From: Chloroflexota bacterium
GTDB taxonomy: Bacteria; Chloroflexota; Anaerolineae; Anaerolineales; Villigracilaceae
Assembly (NCBI GenBank): GCA_016235425.1
Contig: JACRLC010000005.1
Span: 42,272-106,271 of the forward strand
Direction: 5' to 3'
DNA length: 64,000 nt
Shown here: one piece after another, positions 16,454 to 24,614 of the stretch
How the letters are laid out: each line of letters starts with the position of its first letter
Position numbering within the stretch: the first letter of the stretch is position 1
Made by a program: the position numbers and the translations under genes
The notes under the pieces: generated by a model
The model's database searches: none
Seen by the model: only the letters and a program-made list of their open reading frames with translations
What the model was told of the DNA's origin: nothing

Positions 16454-16525
16454 CCCTCACCCTATCCCTCTCCCGAAGGGAGAGGGGACTCCCTTCCCCT
16501 TTGGGGGAAGGGTTGGGGATGAGGG
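16454..16525. repeat. Double palindromic repeat (family A)
   Basis: CCCTCACCC...CCCTCTCCCGAAGGGAGAGGG is followed by a second hairpin, CCCTTCCCC/GGGGAAGGG, and a closing GGATGAGGG. It lies between mvhA and the protease gene. Confidence 0.8.
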
Positions 16526-16531
16526 CGTGAA

Positions 16532-18001
16532 TCAGCAAAACTGTTTCAACACATCCACCGTGTTTCCATCCGCGTCGCGGATGATGACTTCGAGCGGCAT
16601 CTTGCCTGGCAAGGAATGGGTGGCGCAGCCGAAGCACGGGTCGTAGGCGCGGAAGGCCATTTCAATCATGTTCAAGGTCGGCTCGGTGACTACCGTCCCT
16701 TTCTGGATGAGTCCGCGCGCGGCCTTGTTGATGGACATGCTGATGGGCGCGTAGTTGTTCGTGGTGCCGACGATGAGGTTGACCTTGGTCAGCACACCGC
16801 GCTCATCGGTGGTGTAGTGGTGGGTGAGTGTGCCGCGCGGCGCTTCGACGATGCCCACGCCTTCAGTTGGTGTTTCGGTGGGAATGGTGTGGAAATTCGG
16901 GGATGTGATTTCGGGGTCGGTGGCGAGTTCCACCCAGCGCTCGGCCGCGTAGAGCAGTTCAACGAGACGCGCCCAATGGGTGGCTAATCTTTGATGAACG
17001 GGCTTCCCGCCGAGGGTCGTAAAGAAGCGTTCGTATTCTTCCTGTGCGCGAGGCGTAGCCATTCCATCCGCCGCATTGACTCGTGACAGCGGCGTGGCGC
17101 AGTAAACGCCCGAATCTTTTCCATCGGCGAATCCCTTCCAGCCAACCTTCTTGAGATATGGGAATTTGAGATACGTCCACGGCTCCACGTGTTCAGCGAT
17201 GTGTTCGGCATAATCCTTCGGCGCGTATTTGACGAATTCCTTCCCGTCTGGGTCAACCACGCGGACTTTGCCATCGTAGAAGTTGATTTTGTTGTTTTCG
17301 TCCACCATGCCCATGTAATAGGTGTGGTGGGTGTAGATGTCGCCGAGGATCAGATCCACGTAGGCTTTGTTGCCGAGCACGATGTCGTTGAAGAGTTTGA
17401 GCGAGAATTGGCCGAACTCAACTGCCCAGTGTCCCATGTCTTCGATTTCTTTGCGCTGTTCCTCGGTGATGCCTTTGGTCAAGCCGCCAGGAATGGATGT
17501 GCATGGATGCACCTTCCGCCCGCCAATCATCTCAACGACAGTGTGTCCCGCTTTGCGCGCCTGAATGACCTTGCCCGCGATTTCGAGACCAACCTTGTGA
17601 ATAACGCCGAGGATGTTTCTCTCGGCGACGGGCGCGTCGGGGCCCATCACAAAATCGGGGCCGCCAAGCGCGTAAAAGTGGGTGGCATGGTCTGTGACGT
17701 AGAACGCCATGTAAAGCAGTTCGCGCAGGAGTTTGGCCGTGCGCGGCGGGTCCACGTGATAGACCATGTCCGCGGCTTTGGCGGCGGCCATGTGATGCGC
17801 TTCGGGGCACACGCCGCAGATGCGGTTGGTGAGAAGCGGCATTTCCTCGACGGGCCTGCCAACGCAGAATCGTTCGAAGCCGCGTAGTTCGGGGATTTGG
17901 AAATAGGTGTTGGCGACGCCGCCTTCCTTGTCGAGGAAAATTTCGATTTTGCCGTGACCTTCCAGGCGGGTAATTGGGTCTATGGTGATTCGTTGTGTCA
18001 T
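16532..18001 (-). CDS. mvhA: F420-non-reducing-type [NiFe] hydrogenase large subunit (group 3c)
   Basis: The 489-residue subunit holds the NiFe active site. L1 is RICGVCPEAHH (about residues 58-68) and L2 is DPCFGCATHSL near the C-terminus, with all four Cys present. The C-terminal tail after the L2 His is about 25 residues, the part a maturation protease would remove. In MvhADG-HdrABC complexes this enzyme splits H2 and feeds electrons through MvhD to HdrA for flavin-based bifurcation. Order and spacing with mvhG, mvhD and hdrABC match that complex. Both L1 Cys are encoded by TGC here, unlike the TGA in the group 4 large subunit of the same window. Confidence 0.93.
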   Translation of the reverse strand: MTQRITIDPITRLEGHGKIEIFLDKEGGVANTYFQIPELRGFERFCVGRPVEEMPLLTNRICGVCPEAHHMAAAKAADMVYHVDPPRTAKLLRELLYMAFYVTDHATHFYALGGPDFVMGPDAPVAERNILGVIHKVGLEIAGKVIQARKAGHTVVEMIGGRKVHPCTSIPGGLTKGITEEQRKEIEDMGHWAVEFGQFSLKLFNDIVLGNKAYVDLILGDIYTHHTYYMGMVDENNKINFYDGKVRVVDPDGKEFVKYAPKDYAEHIAEHVEPWTYLKFPYLKKVGWKGFADGKDSGVYCATPLSRVNAADGMATPRAQEEYERFFTTLGGKPVHQRLATHWARLVELLYAAERWVELATDPEITSPNFHTIPTETPTEGVGIVEAPRGTLTHHYTTDERGVLTKVNLIVGTTNNYAPISMSINKAARGLIQKGTVVTEPTLNMIEMAFRAYDPCFGCATHSLPGKMPLEVIIRDADGNTVDVLKQFC

Positions 18002-18035
18002 GGTTGTCTCCTGTAATGCAAATTGGCAATTTGCG

Positions 18036-19031
18036 CTACGCCTTCTCCCATGCGGGCTTGCCAGCCTTCAACAACGAGCCAGCAAGATTGAAACGATAGA
18101 ACTGTCCCGTTGGGTCAACGATTCCATCAAGGATGCGGTCAATCTCTTCGGGGTCGTTGCTGTCAATGACGGATGCAAAGGCTGAGATCAGCCGTGCGCC
18201 GTAATCAATGACTCCCTCGGCGGGGCCATAGCAACCGATGCACTGCGCGCCTGCCGTTGGACAACGAGCATTGCACCCGCTTCTCGTCGCGATGCCGTTG
18301 CATGGAATCCCTTGTTCGAGCAGGCACAGCTCTGGGTCAACTTCCACGCCCCAAATCCTCTTGAAGGATTTGACCATCTTGATGTTGCGCGCCCGTTTAC
18401 ATTCGTCGCACACGGTCGAATTGCCTGCGCCGATGACAGTTCCCTTCGGCGGCAGTTCGGCTTTGCCTTGAAGCACCTGCACAACCAAATCAATCACGGC
18501 CGCGATCTGGTGCGACTCGGGCGGACAGCCTGGCATGTAGTAGTCCACATCCACGACCTGGTCGAGGGTCTTGAGTACAGGCAAAATCTTCGGGATGTGG
18601 ATTTCGCCCTCAGGCACATCGTAGGATATCATCGGGTAGATTTGCTTCGGGTTGTCTGTGCTGATGGTGTTGAACGCCGTGGAGACAATCTCGCGCGAGT
18701 CGCTCAAGTTTGCCAGCCCAGGGATACATCCCTCGTTGGCGCACGAACCGAACGCGACGAGTATCTTGGATTTCCTGCGAAGGAGTTTGGCGATGTGCTC
18801 GTTCTCGTCGTTGCGGATGCCGCCGTTGAAGAGGGTGAGCAGGATCGAGCCATCCTCCATCGCTTCCACATCTTTGTATTTCGCGTCCATCGCGACGGGC
18901 CAGAAGACGACATCGAAGTTGGCGTCCACATCCAAAATCTTCTCGTGGATGTTCAACACGGCGATCTCACACCCGCCGCAGGAGGCCGCCCAATACATTG
19001 CGAATTTTGGCTTATTGCCGTTGACGGTCAT
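18036..19031 (-). CDS. mvhG: F420-non-reducing-type hydrogenase small subunit
   Basis: The 331-residue subunit carries three Fe-S clusters between the NiFe site and MvhD. The proximal cluster ligands are in YWAASCGGCEIAVLN (about residues 12-26), FGSCANEGCIPG and MPGCPPESH. Further Cys sets (CDECKRAR, CNARCPTAGAQCIGC) bind the medial and distal clusters. The start overlaps the end of mvhD by four bases. It lacks a twin-arginine signal, so the enzyme is cytoplasmic. Confidence 0.93.
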   Translation of the reverse strand: MTVNGNKPKFAMYWAASCGGCEIAVLNIHEKILDVDANFDVVFWPVAMDAKYKDVEAMEDGSILLTLFNGGIRNDENEHIAKLLRRKSKILVAFGSCANEGCIPGLANLSDSREIVSTAFNTISTDNPKQIYPMISYDVPEGEIHIPKILPVLKTLDQVVDVDYYMPGCPPESHQIAAVIDLVVQVLQGKAELPPKGTVIGAGNSTVCDECKRARNIKMVKSFKRIWGVEVDPELCLLEQGIPCNGIATRSGCNARCPTAGAQCIGCYGPAEGVIDYGARLISAFASVIDSNDPEEIDRILDGIVDPTGQFYRFNLAGSLLKAGKPAWEKA

Positions 19032-19522
19032 GCTGGCACCTCCTTAAGGTCCGGCGCAGGTTCATGGCTGGTTGGTCCGCTATCGTCAGGCGAGCGGCCG
19101 TTTGACCTGTACCAATTGAGTGGACCAAGCGCACGAATTTCTTCCACGAAGCTTCCGACCTCAGTGGCGAATTTCTTGCCTTCCGCCGCGCTAGCCCAAA
19201 CCAATTTCACGCGTTCGGGTTCCACGCCCAGGCCTTTAAGCGTGCGGCGGAGCAGATGGAAGCGCCGCAGGGCTTTGTAGTTCTGTTCCAGGTAGTGACA
19301 CTCGCCCGGATGACAGCCCGTAATCATCACCCCGTCCGCACCATTGGCCAGAGCCTTGAAGACGAAGGTGGGGTCGAGACGGCCCGAGCACATCAGGCGG
19401 ATCAGGCGGATATTGTGCGGATATTTCGTCCGGGATGTACCGGCCAGGTCGGCGGCGCGGTAGGAGCACCAGTTGCAGGTAAAGCCGATGATGACCGGGT
19501 CAAAGGTTTCGTTATTATTCAT
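19028..19522 (-). CDS. mvhD: Hydrogenase delta subunit, electron connector to HdrA
   Basis: This 164-residue protein carries the [2Fe-2S] cluster linking MvhAG to HdrA. The Cys residues lie in FTCNWCSYRAADLAG near the N-terminus, LMCSGRLDP, and GCHPGECHYLEQN. I start it at the ATG at 19520-19522 because GAGGAGG lies just upstream. The in-frame GTG at 19537 is inside that ribosome site. All Cys positions are encoded by Cys codons, so no selenocysteine is predicted here, in contrast to VhuD of some methanogens. Confidence 0.92.
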   Translation of the reverse strand: MNNNETFDPVIIGFTCNWCSYRAADLAGTSRTKYPHNIRLIRLMCSGRLDPTFVFKALANGADGVMITGCHPGECHYLEQNYKALRRFHLLRRTLKGLGVEPERVKLVWASAAEGKKFATEVGSFVEEIRALGPLNWYRSNGRSPDDSGPTSHEPAPDLKEVPA

Positions 19523-19533
19523 CTCATTCCTCC

Positions 19534-21534
19534 TCACGCGGGTACCGGCTCTTCGCCAACGTTCAGCAGCAGCAGGCCTTCGATCTGTGCGAAGATCTGC
19601 TCATTGCTGAAGCCTGTGCCGGTAATGGCGCCCGCTGGGCAGGCGGCTACGCAGGTTCCACAACCCTGGCACAAGGCCGCGTTAATCTCGGTGACCATAC
19701 GCTCCTCATGGAACGAAATGGCGTTAAATGGGCACAGTCCATTGCAAATGCGGCATCCGGAGCATTTTTCCTCGATCACGCTGGCGCGAACCGGCTCAAG
19801 GGCAATCTCCTTGGCGTGAATCTTGCCGAGCGCGCGCGCGGCTGCGGCCGCTCCTTGCGCGACGCTGGCCGGGATGTCCTTCGGGCCCTGGACGCAGCCG
19901 GCGATAAGGATGCCCTCTGTCATGGTAGCGACCGGATCCAGCTTGGGATGCTTCTCGATGAACCAGCCGTCCGCGCTGCACGAGAGGCCGAACCGCTTGG
20001 CGGTTTCTTTGGCATCGTGACGTGGTTCGAGCGCGACCGAGAGGATGACCATGTCCAGCGGGATACGCATTTGCACGCCGACAAGTGTGTCTTCAACCTG
20101 GGCGATGAGCTTGCCTTGTTCTTCGGGCGTTCTGGGTGCATCGTTTATTTCAGCGACTTTGCCCCGGATGAAGTGTGTACCTTCCTCCAGCACGCGCTGG
20201 TAGAACTCTTCATAACCCTTGAAGGGAGTTCGCATGTCGATGTAGAAGTTGTACACCTCGGCGCCAGTGCGCTCGTGGACCAGGTGGGCAAACTTCAGCC
20301 CCTGCATACAGCAGATTACCGAGCAATATTCATTGTAGTTCTTATCGCGGCTCCCAACACAGTGGACGATTCCGACTGCCTTCGGCTTGCTCTTGCCATC
20401 GCGGAGGAGAATCTCCCCGTTGGTAGGGCCGGACGCGTTGCACATGCGTTCGAACTCGATGCTGGTGAGTACGTTTGGCAGGCGTCCATAGCCGTATTGT
20501 GCCATTCGATGCGCGTCGAAGGTTTCATAGCCGGTTGCGAGGACGATGTTGCCGACGTTGACCGTGATAATCTCGTCTTCCTGGTTGAAGTCAATAGCAC
20601 TGGTAGGGCAGAACTTCTCGCAGGCCTTGCACGTTCCCTTGATGTAGTAGGTGCAGTTCGCGCGGTCAATGACCGGATACCTGGGTACGGCTTGAGCAAA
20701 GGGCGTGTAGATCGCTTTGCGCGTTCCCATGCCCGCCTCGAAGACATCATCCACAACTTTTTTCGGGCACTTCTCCCAGCAGATGCCACAGCCCGTGCAC
20801 AGATCAGTCTTGACGTAGCGGGACTTCTTGCGGATGGTCACTGAGAAGTTGCCAACGTAGCCATCCACCTTTTCGACCTCGCTCCAGGTCAACAACTCGA
20901 TATTGGGATGCGTTCCCGCCTGGACCATCTTCGGTGTCAGGATGCACGCCGCACAGTCCAGGGTGGGGAAGGTCTTGTCGAACTGTGCCATGTGTCCACC
21001 GATGGAGGGTTCGCGTTCCACCAGATACACCTTGTACCCGGCGTCCGCGATCTCCAACGCGGCCTGAATGCCCGCAATCCCTCCGCCGACAACCAGTGTG
21101 TCGGGATGGATGGAGACCTTCAGCGGTTCGAGGGCCTCATGGTGCAGTACACGCTCCACCCCGCCAGATACAACGGCCATGGCCTTGGCGGTTGCCATAT
21201 CCTTGTCGGTATGCACCCACGACACCTGCTCGCGGATGGAGACCAGTTCGCACAAGTAGGGATTGAGCCCAGCACGTTTACAGGCTGTGCGGAATGTGTT
21301 TTCGTGCAGATGCGGCGAGCAGGCCGCCACAACTACGCGTGTCAGTCCCAGTTCCTTGATGTCCTTCTCGATCAGTTCCTGACCGAGGCTGGAACACATG
21401 AACTTATACTCGCGGCCAACGACAACCCCACGGTGCTTGAGACGTGCTGCCGCCCATTCAGCCACCTCCTGGACGTCCACCGTACCCGCGATGTTCGTGC
21501 CGCAGTGACAGACATAGACTCCTATTTTTTCCAT
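19534..21534 (-). CDS. hdrA: Heterodisulfide reductase subunit A, bifurcating flavoprotein
   Basis: HdrA holds the FAD thought to bifurcate electrons between ferredoxin and a high-potential acceptor. The 666-residue product has an N-terminal Cys motif (YVCHCGTNIAG) and a Rossmann FAD fold at GGGIAGIQAALEIADAGYKV. The conserved GGHMAQFDKTFPTLDCAACI follows, with an inserted ferredoxin region (CTGCGICWEKCP, CKACEKFCP) and C-terminal clusters (CSGCRICNGLCPF, CQGCGTCVAACP). The ATG at 21532-21534 is preceded by AAAGGAG. Upstream in-frame codons lie in the hdrB end. It sits between mvhD and hdrB, as expected for an Mvh-Hdr complex. Confidence 0.95.
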   Translation of the reverse strand: MEKIGVYVCHCGTNIAGTVDVQEVAEWAAARLKHRGVVVGREYKFMCSSLGQELIEKDIKELGLTRVVVAACSPHLHENTFRTACKRAGLNPYLCELVSIREQVSWVHTDKDMATAKAMAVVSGGVERVLHHEALEPLKVSIHPDTLVVGGGIAGIQAALEIADAGYKVYLVEREPSIGGHMAQFDKTFPTLDCAACILTPKMVQAGTHPNIELLTWSEVEKVDGYVGNFSVTIRKKSRYVKTDLCTGCGICWEKCPKKVVDDVFEAGMGTRKAIYTPFAQAVPRYPVIDRANCTYYIKGTCKACEKFCPTSAIDFNQEDEIITVNVGNIVLATGYETFDAHRMAQYGYGRLPNVLTSIEFERMCNASGPTNGEILLRDGKSKPKAVGIVHCVGSRDKNYNEYCSVICCMQGLKFAHLVHERTGAEVYNFYIDMRTPFKGYEEFYQRVLEEGTHFIRGKVAEINDAPRTPEEQGKLIAQVEDTLVGVQMRIPLDMVILSVALEPRHDAKETAKRFGLSCSADGWFIEKHPKLDPVATMTEGILIAGCVQGPKDIPASVAQGAAAAARALGKIHAKEIALEPVRASVIEEKCSGCRICNGLCPFNAISFHEERMVTEINAALCQGCGTCVAACPAGAITGTGFSNEQIFAQIEGLLLLNVGEEPVPA

Positions 21535-21550
21535 AAGATTTCTCCTTTGA

Positions 21551-22417
21551 TTACGAGGTTGCAAGGACCGGCAGGGCGGAAACCAATTCCTTGCCAATCC
21601 CCAGTTTCTTGGGAGCAATGCCCAACGCCAGGCCAACCAGTTGTGTGAAGTACAGGACGGGTATCGAGTAATTCGTCCCAAACTCCTGGTTGACCGATTG
21701 CTGGTAGCATTCCAGATTGACCTGGCACATGGGGCAGGCTGTCGCGATCACGCTTGCTTGGCGGTCCACGGCGGATTGAAGAAGGTTCTTCACCATGGTC
21801 AGCGCGGCGGGCCGGCTCGAGATGATCAACGAGCCGCCGCAACACCGCGTCTTGAGGGGATAGTCAACGGGAGTCGCGCCGATGGCGGTCAGCAATTCCT
21901 CGAAGAAGAGAGGATGCTCAATGTCCATGTGATCTTTTTTCGGCCTGAGGATCTGACAGCCGTAATAGGGTGCGACGCGAACTCCTTCCAGCGGATGGGT
22001 CACGTTGTTCTTGATCTCCTCGGTGCCGATGTCCTCCATGTAGACTTCTATGAGGTGTCGCACGTTGATTTGCCCCGAAAAATGCAGGCCGTCTTCTTCC
22101 AAGGCATAGTTGATGTGCTCGGCCAGGTCGGGATCCTTTTTCATGTGGGCGACGGTAAAGTACATGTTCTTGTAACAGGCACTGCATGGCGCAACCAGAT
22201 CCAACCCCGTTTTTTCGGCGATGGCGAGGTTGCGGGCGGATAGTGTGTAGGCCAGCAGTTCGTCAATGTGGAAGTAGGTCGTCGAGCCGCAACAGTTCCA
22301 GTCCTCGATTTCGTGGAGTTTCATTCCGAGTTTCTTTGCGGTCTCGAGGGCGGAGACATGGTAGCCAATGGCCAGCTTTTCGAGCGAACAGCCGGGGAAG
22401 TAGGCAAACTCTTTCAT
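21551..22417 (-). CDS. hdrB: Heterodisulfide reductase subunit B
   Basis: The 288-residue subunit has two CCG domains: CSLEKL...WNCCGS...CSACYKN and YYGCQIL...TRCCGGS...CPMCQVN. These bind the two noncubane [4Fe-4S] clusters that reduce a disulfide in HdrB. The natural disulfide in a bacterium without coenzymes M and B is unknown. Its start overlaps hdrC by four bases. Confidence 0.95.
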   Translation of the reverse strand: MKEFAYFPGCSLEKLAIGYHVSALETAKKLGMKLHEIEDWNCCGSTTYFHIDELLAYTLSARNLAIAEKTGLDLVAPCSACYKNMYFTVAHMKKDPDLAEHINYALEEDGLHFSGQINVRHLIEVYMEDIGTEEIKNNVTHPLEGVRVAPYYGCQILRPKKDHMDIEHPLFFEELLTAIGATPVDYPLKTRCCGGSLIISSRPAALTMVKNLLQSAVDRQASVIATACPMCQVNLECYQQSVNQEFGTNYSIPVLYFTQLVGLALGIAPKKLGIGKELVSALPVLATS

Positions 22418-22992
22418 TCGACGCCTCCCATGGGAATGATCCTGCGGACCATGCGCTTGAAATTGTCGAGGCGCTTGATCTGGGCAGGAAGCAATGGAAG
22501 CCTGCCCTTTATCATCAGCTCGGTGGCGTTCTGTATCTCACGGAAGAACTCGCCCAATTTGAAACTGAAGATGTAGGAAGGCGCCAGGATCGGCTCGAAA
22601 GTCCGTCCGGTTCGAACGATCATCTTTGCAAAGGCTTCTGAAAAAGACGGTCCGATCAAGCCTTCCTTGTATTTGTTCTTCCAAATCGAATACCGTTGCA
22701 GCGCGTACATCAGTTCTGTGATGCTGATCCCCTGGGGACATCGCACGGTACACTGATAGCAGGAAGCGCAATACCAGAATGTATTACTTTCCATTACCTG
22801 GTCTTTTAGCCCTGCGTTGACCATGGCGATAATTTGGCGCGGGGTGTAATCCATGTAGGCTGCCACCGGGCAGGAGCCGGAGCAGGTCCCGCATTGGACG
22901 CACATCGGGAACGGGTTTCCGTCCGCCGCGTGCAAAAGGCCGGAAACTTCCCGCATGAAGGTGAAAGTGTAGGTTTCGGATGCTTCTGTCAT
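22414..22992 (-). CDS. hdrC: Heterodisulfide reductase subunit C
   Basis: The 192-residue iron-sulfur protein has two [4Fe-4S] motifs, CVQCGTCSGSCPV and CASCYQCTVRCPQG, and passes electrons between HdrA and HdrB. It is the first Hdr gene after the signalling cassette, with about 65 bases between it and the response regulator gene, and is probably in the same transcript. Confidence 0.94.
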   Translation of the reverse strand: MTEASETYTFTFMREVSGLLHAADGNPFPMCVQCGTCSGSCPVAAYMDYTPRQIIAMVNAGLKDQVMESNTFWYCASCYQCTVRCPQGISITELMYALQRYSIWKNKYKEGLIGPSFSEAFAKMIVRTGRTFEPILAPSYIFSFKLGEFFREIQNATELMIKGRLPLLPAQIKRLDNFKRMVRRIIPMGGVE

Positions 22993-23058
22993 AAGATTGG
23001 CCTTTCTGTTTTACCAGCGGCCGCAACGAACGCGTCGCTCTCGGCGGGTGGCGCCGTT

Positions 23059-23475
23059 CTAACTAACGCCAGCCTTTCTTTCCTCCGCGGCCTGGATCAG
23101 GCTGTTGACCTTTTCGAGCAGGAGGTTAGGCTCCACCGGTTTTTCGACCAGTTCATCCACCTCTACAAAGTGGGGATGAATCGGTTCACCTGGGAAGAGG
23201 AAAGCGATCTGCTCCCTCATGCCGGTGATGATCAATACCGGCATTTCCCGCAGTTTGGCGTCTTTGCGGAGTTTTCGAGCGATCATCACGCCTTCCGCCC
23301 CGCGTCCCATCATGATGTCGAGCAGAAGCAGGTCGTATGGCTGTCTCTGTAGCGCCTGCAGGCCTTCCTTGGGGTCATAGGCGACATCCACCTCGAACCC
23401 TGCTGTATCGAGGATTGCTTTGATGCCCGAGACAAAATCGGGGTCGTCATCGATTATCAGCAATCGTTTGGCCAT
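23059..23475 (-). CDS. Single-domain response regulator
   Basis: The 138-residue receiver domain has DDD near residue 9, a phosphoacceptor Asp in LLLLDIMMG at about residue 54, Thr in LIITG and Lys in VEKPVE. It has an insertion after beta 4 (MREQIAFLFPGEPIHPHF) and no output domain. It is likely a phosphorelay intermediate or acts by protein contact. It lies between two sensor kinase genes and hdrC in the same orientation, implying control of, or by, the Hdr/hydrogenase system. Confidence 0.9.
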   Translation of the reverse strand: MAKRLLIIDDDPDFVSGIKAILDTAGFEVDVAYDPKEGLQALQRQPYDLLLLDIMMGRGAEGVMIARKLRKDAKLREMPVLIITGMREQIAFLFPGEPIHPHFVEVDELVEKPVEPNLLLEKVNSLIQAAEERKAGVS

Positions 23476-23510
23476 CTCGTACCTCCATTCATGGTTTGCA
23501 TGATTAGCCC

Positions 23511-24614
23511 TTAGGGCTGATTAGACCATTTGGGCAGGCGGACAGTGAAAGTCGTGCCCTTGCCCAATTCACTTTCAACGACAATCGAGCCGTTATGCGC
23601 CTCGATGATTTGCCGGCTGACGGCGAGTCCGATGCCATGCCCAGTGGCCATAGCCTGCCCGGACTTTCCCCGGTAAAAACCGTCAAAGATATGAGGCAAA
23701 TCTTCCTCCGAAATTCCGACGCCATTATCCTGGATCGAGATCACGACATCGGTCCCATTTTCTTTGGCGTTCACTACAATCCTGCTTCCATCGTGCGAGT
23801 ATTTGATCGCGTTACCAATGATATTCACGAATGCTTCTGAAAGGCTGAGACCGTCTCCGATCACAGGATGCAATACATCGCCGATGGAAGTAACGATCTC
23901 TATATCCTTTCGCACCGCGTAAAGCTCCAGGTTATCGAGCGCTTTTGAAATTTCATCCTTTACAGAAATTTGTGTAAAGCCTTCCTTTAGCTTGTTGATG
24001 TCAACAGATATGACTCTCAGCCACGAATTAATGAGTTTGATCAGGTCATCTATCCTGATCTTGGCCCTTTCCAGTTTTTCCTTCTGGCTTTCACTGAGTG
24101 TTTTGGACAGTTCGAATTCAAGTGCAAACAATGATTGCTGAACCGCACTCAAAGGGGCCTTCAATTCGTGCGAAACGATGTGGGCAAAATGCTCCCTCAG
24201 CATTTCCTTTTCCTGCCGCAGGGCAATCGTCTCAAGCACCAGTTTTCGTTTCTCCAGACTTCGGCAGGTAATGAGGCGGAATTCCTCCGGCGTGAATGGC
24301 TTGGGGAGGAAATCGTACGCGCCCCTCTTCATCGCATCCACTGCTGAGCTGATGGTGGCAAAACCGGTGATCACGACCATGACGATTGTTGGATCCATTG
24401 TGTGGACTTTTTCCATCACATCGAAGCCGGAAATGCCCGGCATCTTGAGATCCACGAAGACTAGGTCGGGTTGGAACTCCTGAACGAGGCGCAGACCAGC
24501 CGTCCCGTCCGAGGCGGTTGCGACCTGATAGGGCCCGCCCGCCAGGATCTGCGTGCAGGAGTCGAGGACAACTTCCTCGTCATCAATAAGCAGGATCTTT
24601 GACTTTGCTTCCAT
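23511..24614 (-). CDS. Receiver-histidine kinase hybrid (REC-HisKA-HATPase)
   Basis: The 367-residue protein starts with a receiver domain (residues 5-120: LLIDDEEVVLDS, phosphoacceptor in LVFVDLKMPG, Lys in LPKPFTPEE). It then has a HisKA region with HIVSHELKAPLSAV (phospho-His) and a C-terminal ATPase domain (NIIGNAIKYS, DNGVGISEEDLPHIF, GHGIGLAV). No membrane segment is present, so it is cytoplasmic. It overlaps the upstream Cache-domain kinase by about 30 bases, suggesting that kinase phosphorylates its receiver. Confidence 0.92.
   Translation of the reverse strand: MEAKSKILLIDDEEVVLDSCTQILAGGPYQVATASDGTAGLRLVQEFQPDLVFVDLKMPGISGFDVMEKVHTMDPTIVMVVITGFATISSAVDAMKRGAYDFLPKPFTPEEFRLITCRSLEKRKLVLETIALRQEKEMLREHFAHIVSHELKAPLSAVQQSLFALEFELSKTLSESQKEKLERAKIRIDDLIKLINSWLRVISVDINKLKEGFTQISVKDEISKALDNLELYAVRKDIEIVTSIGDVLHPVIGDGLSLSEAFVNIIGNAIKYSHDGSRIVVNAKENGTDVVISIQDNGVGISEEDLPHIFDGFYRGKSGQAMATGHGIGLAVSRQIIEAHNGSIVVESELGKGTTFTVRLPKWSNQP

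Noticed and set aside
16419..16637. Longer N-terminus for the hydrogenase protease
   Set aside because: The extra 73 codons read through the mvhA end and a palindromic repeat. A good ribosome site precedes the ATG at 16418.
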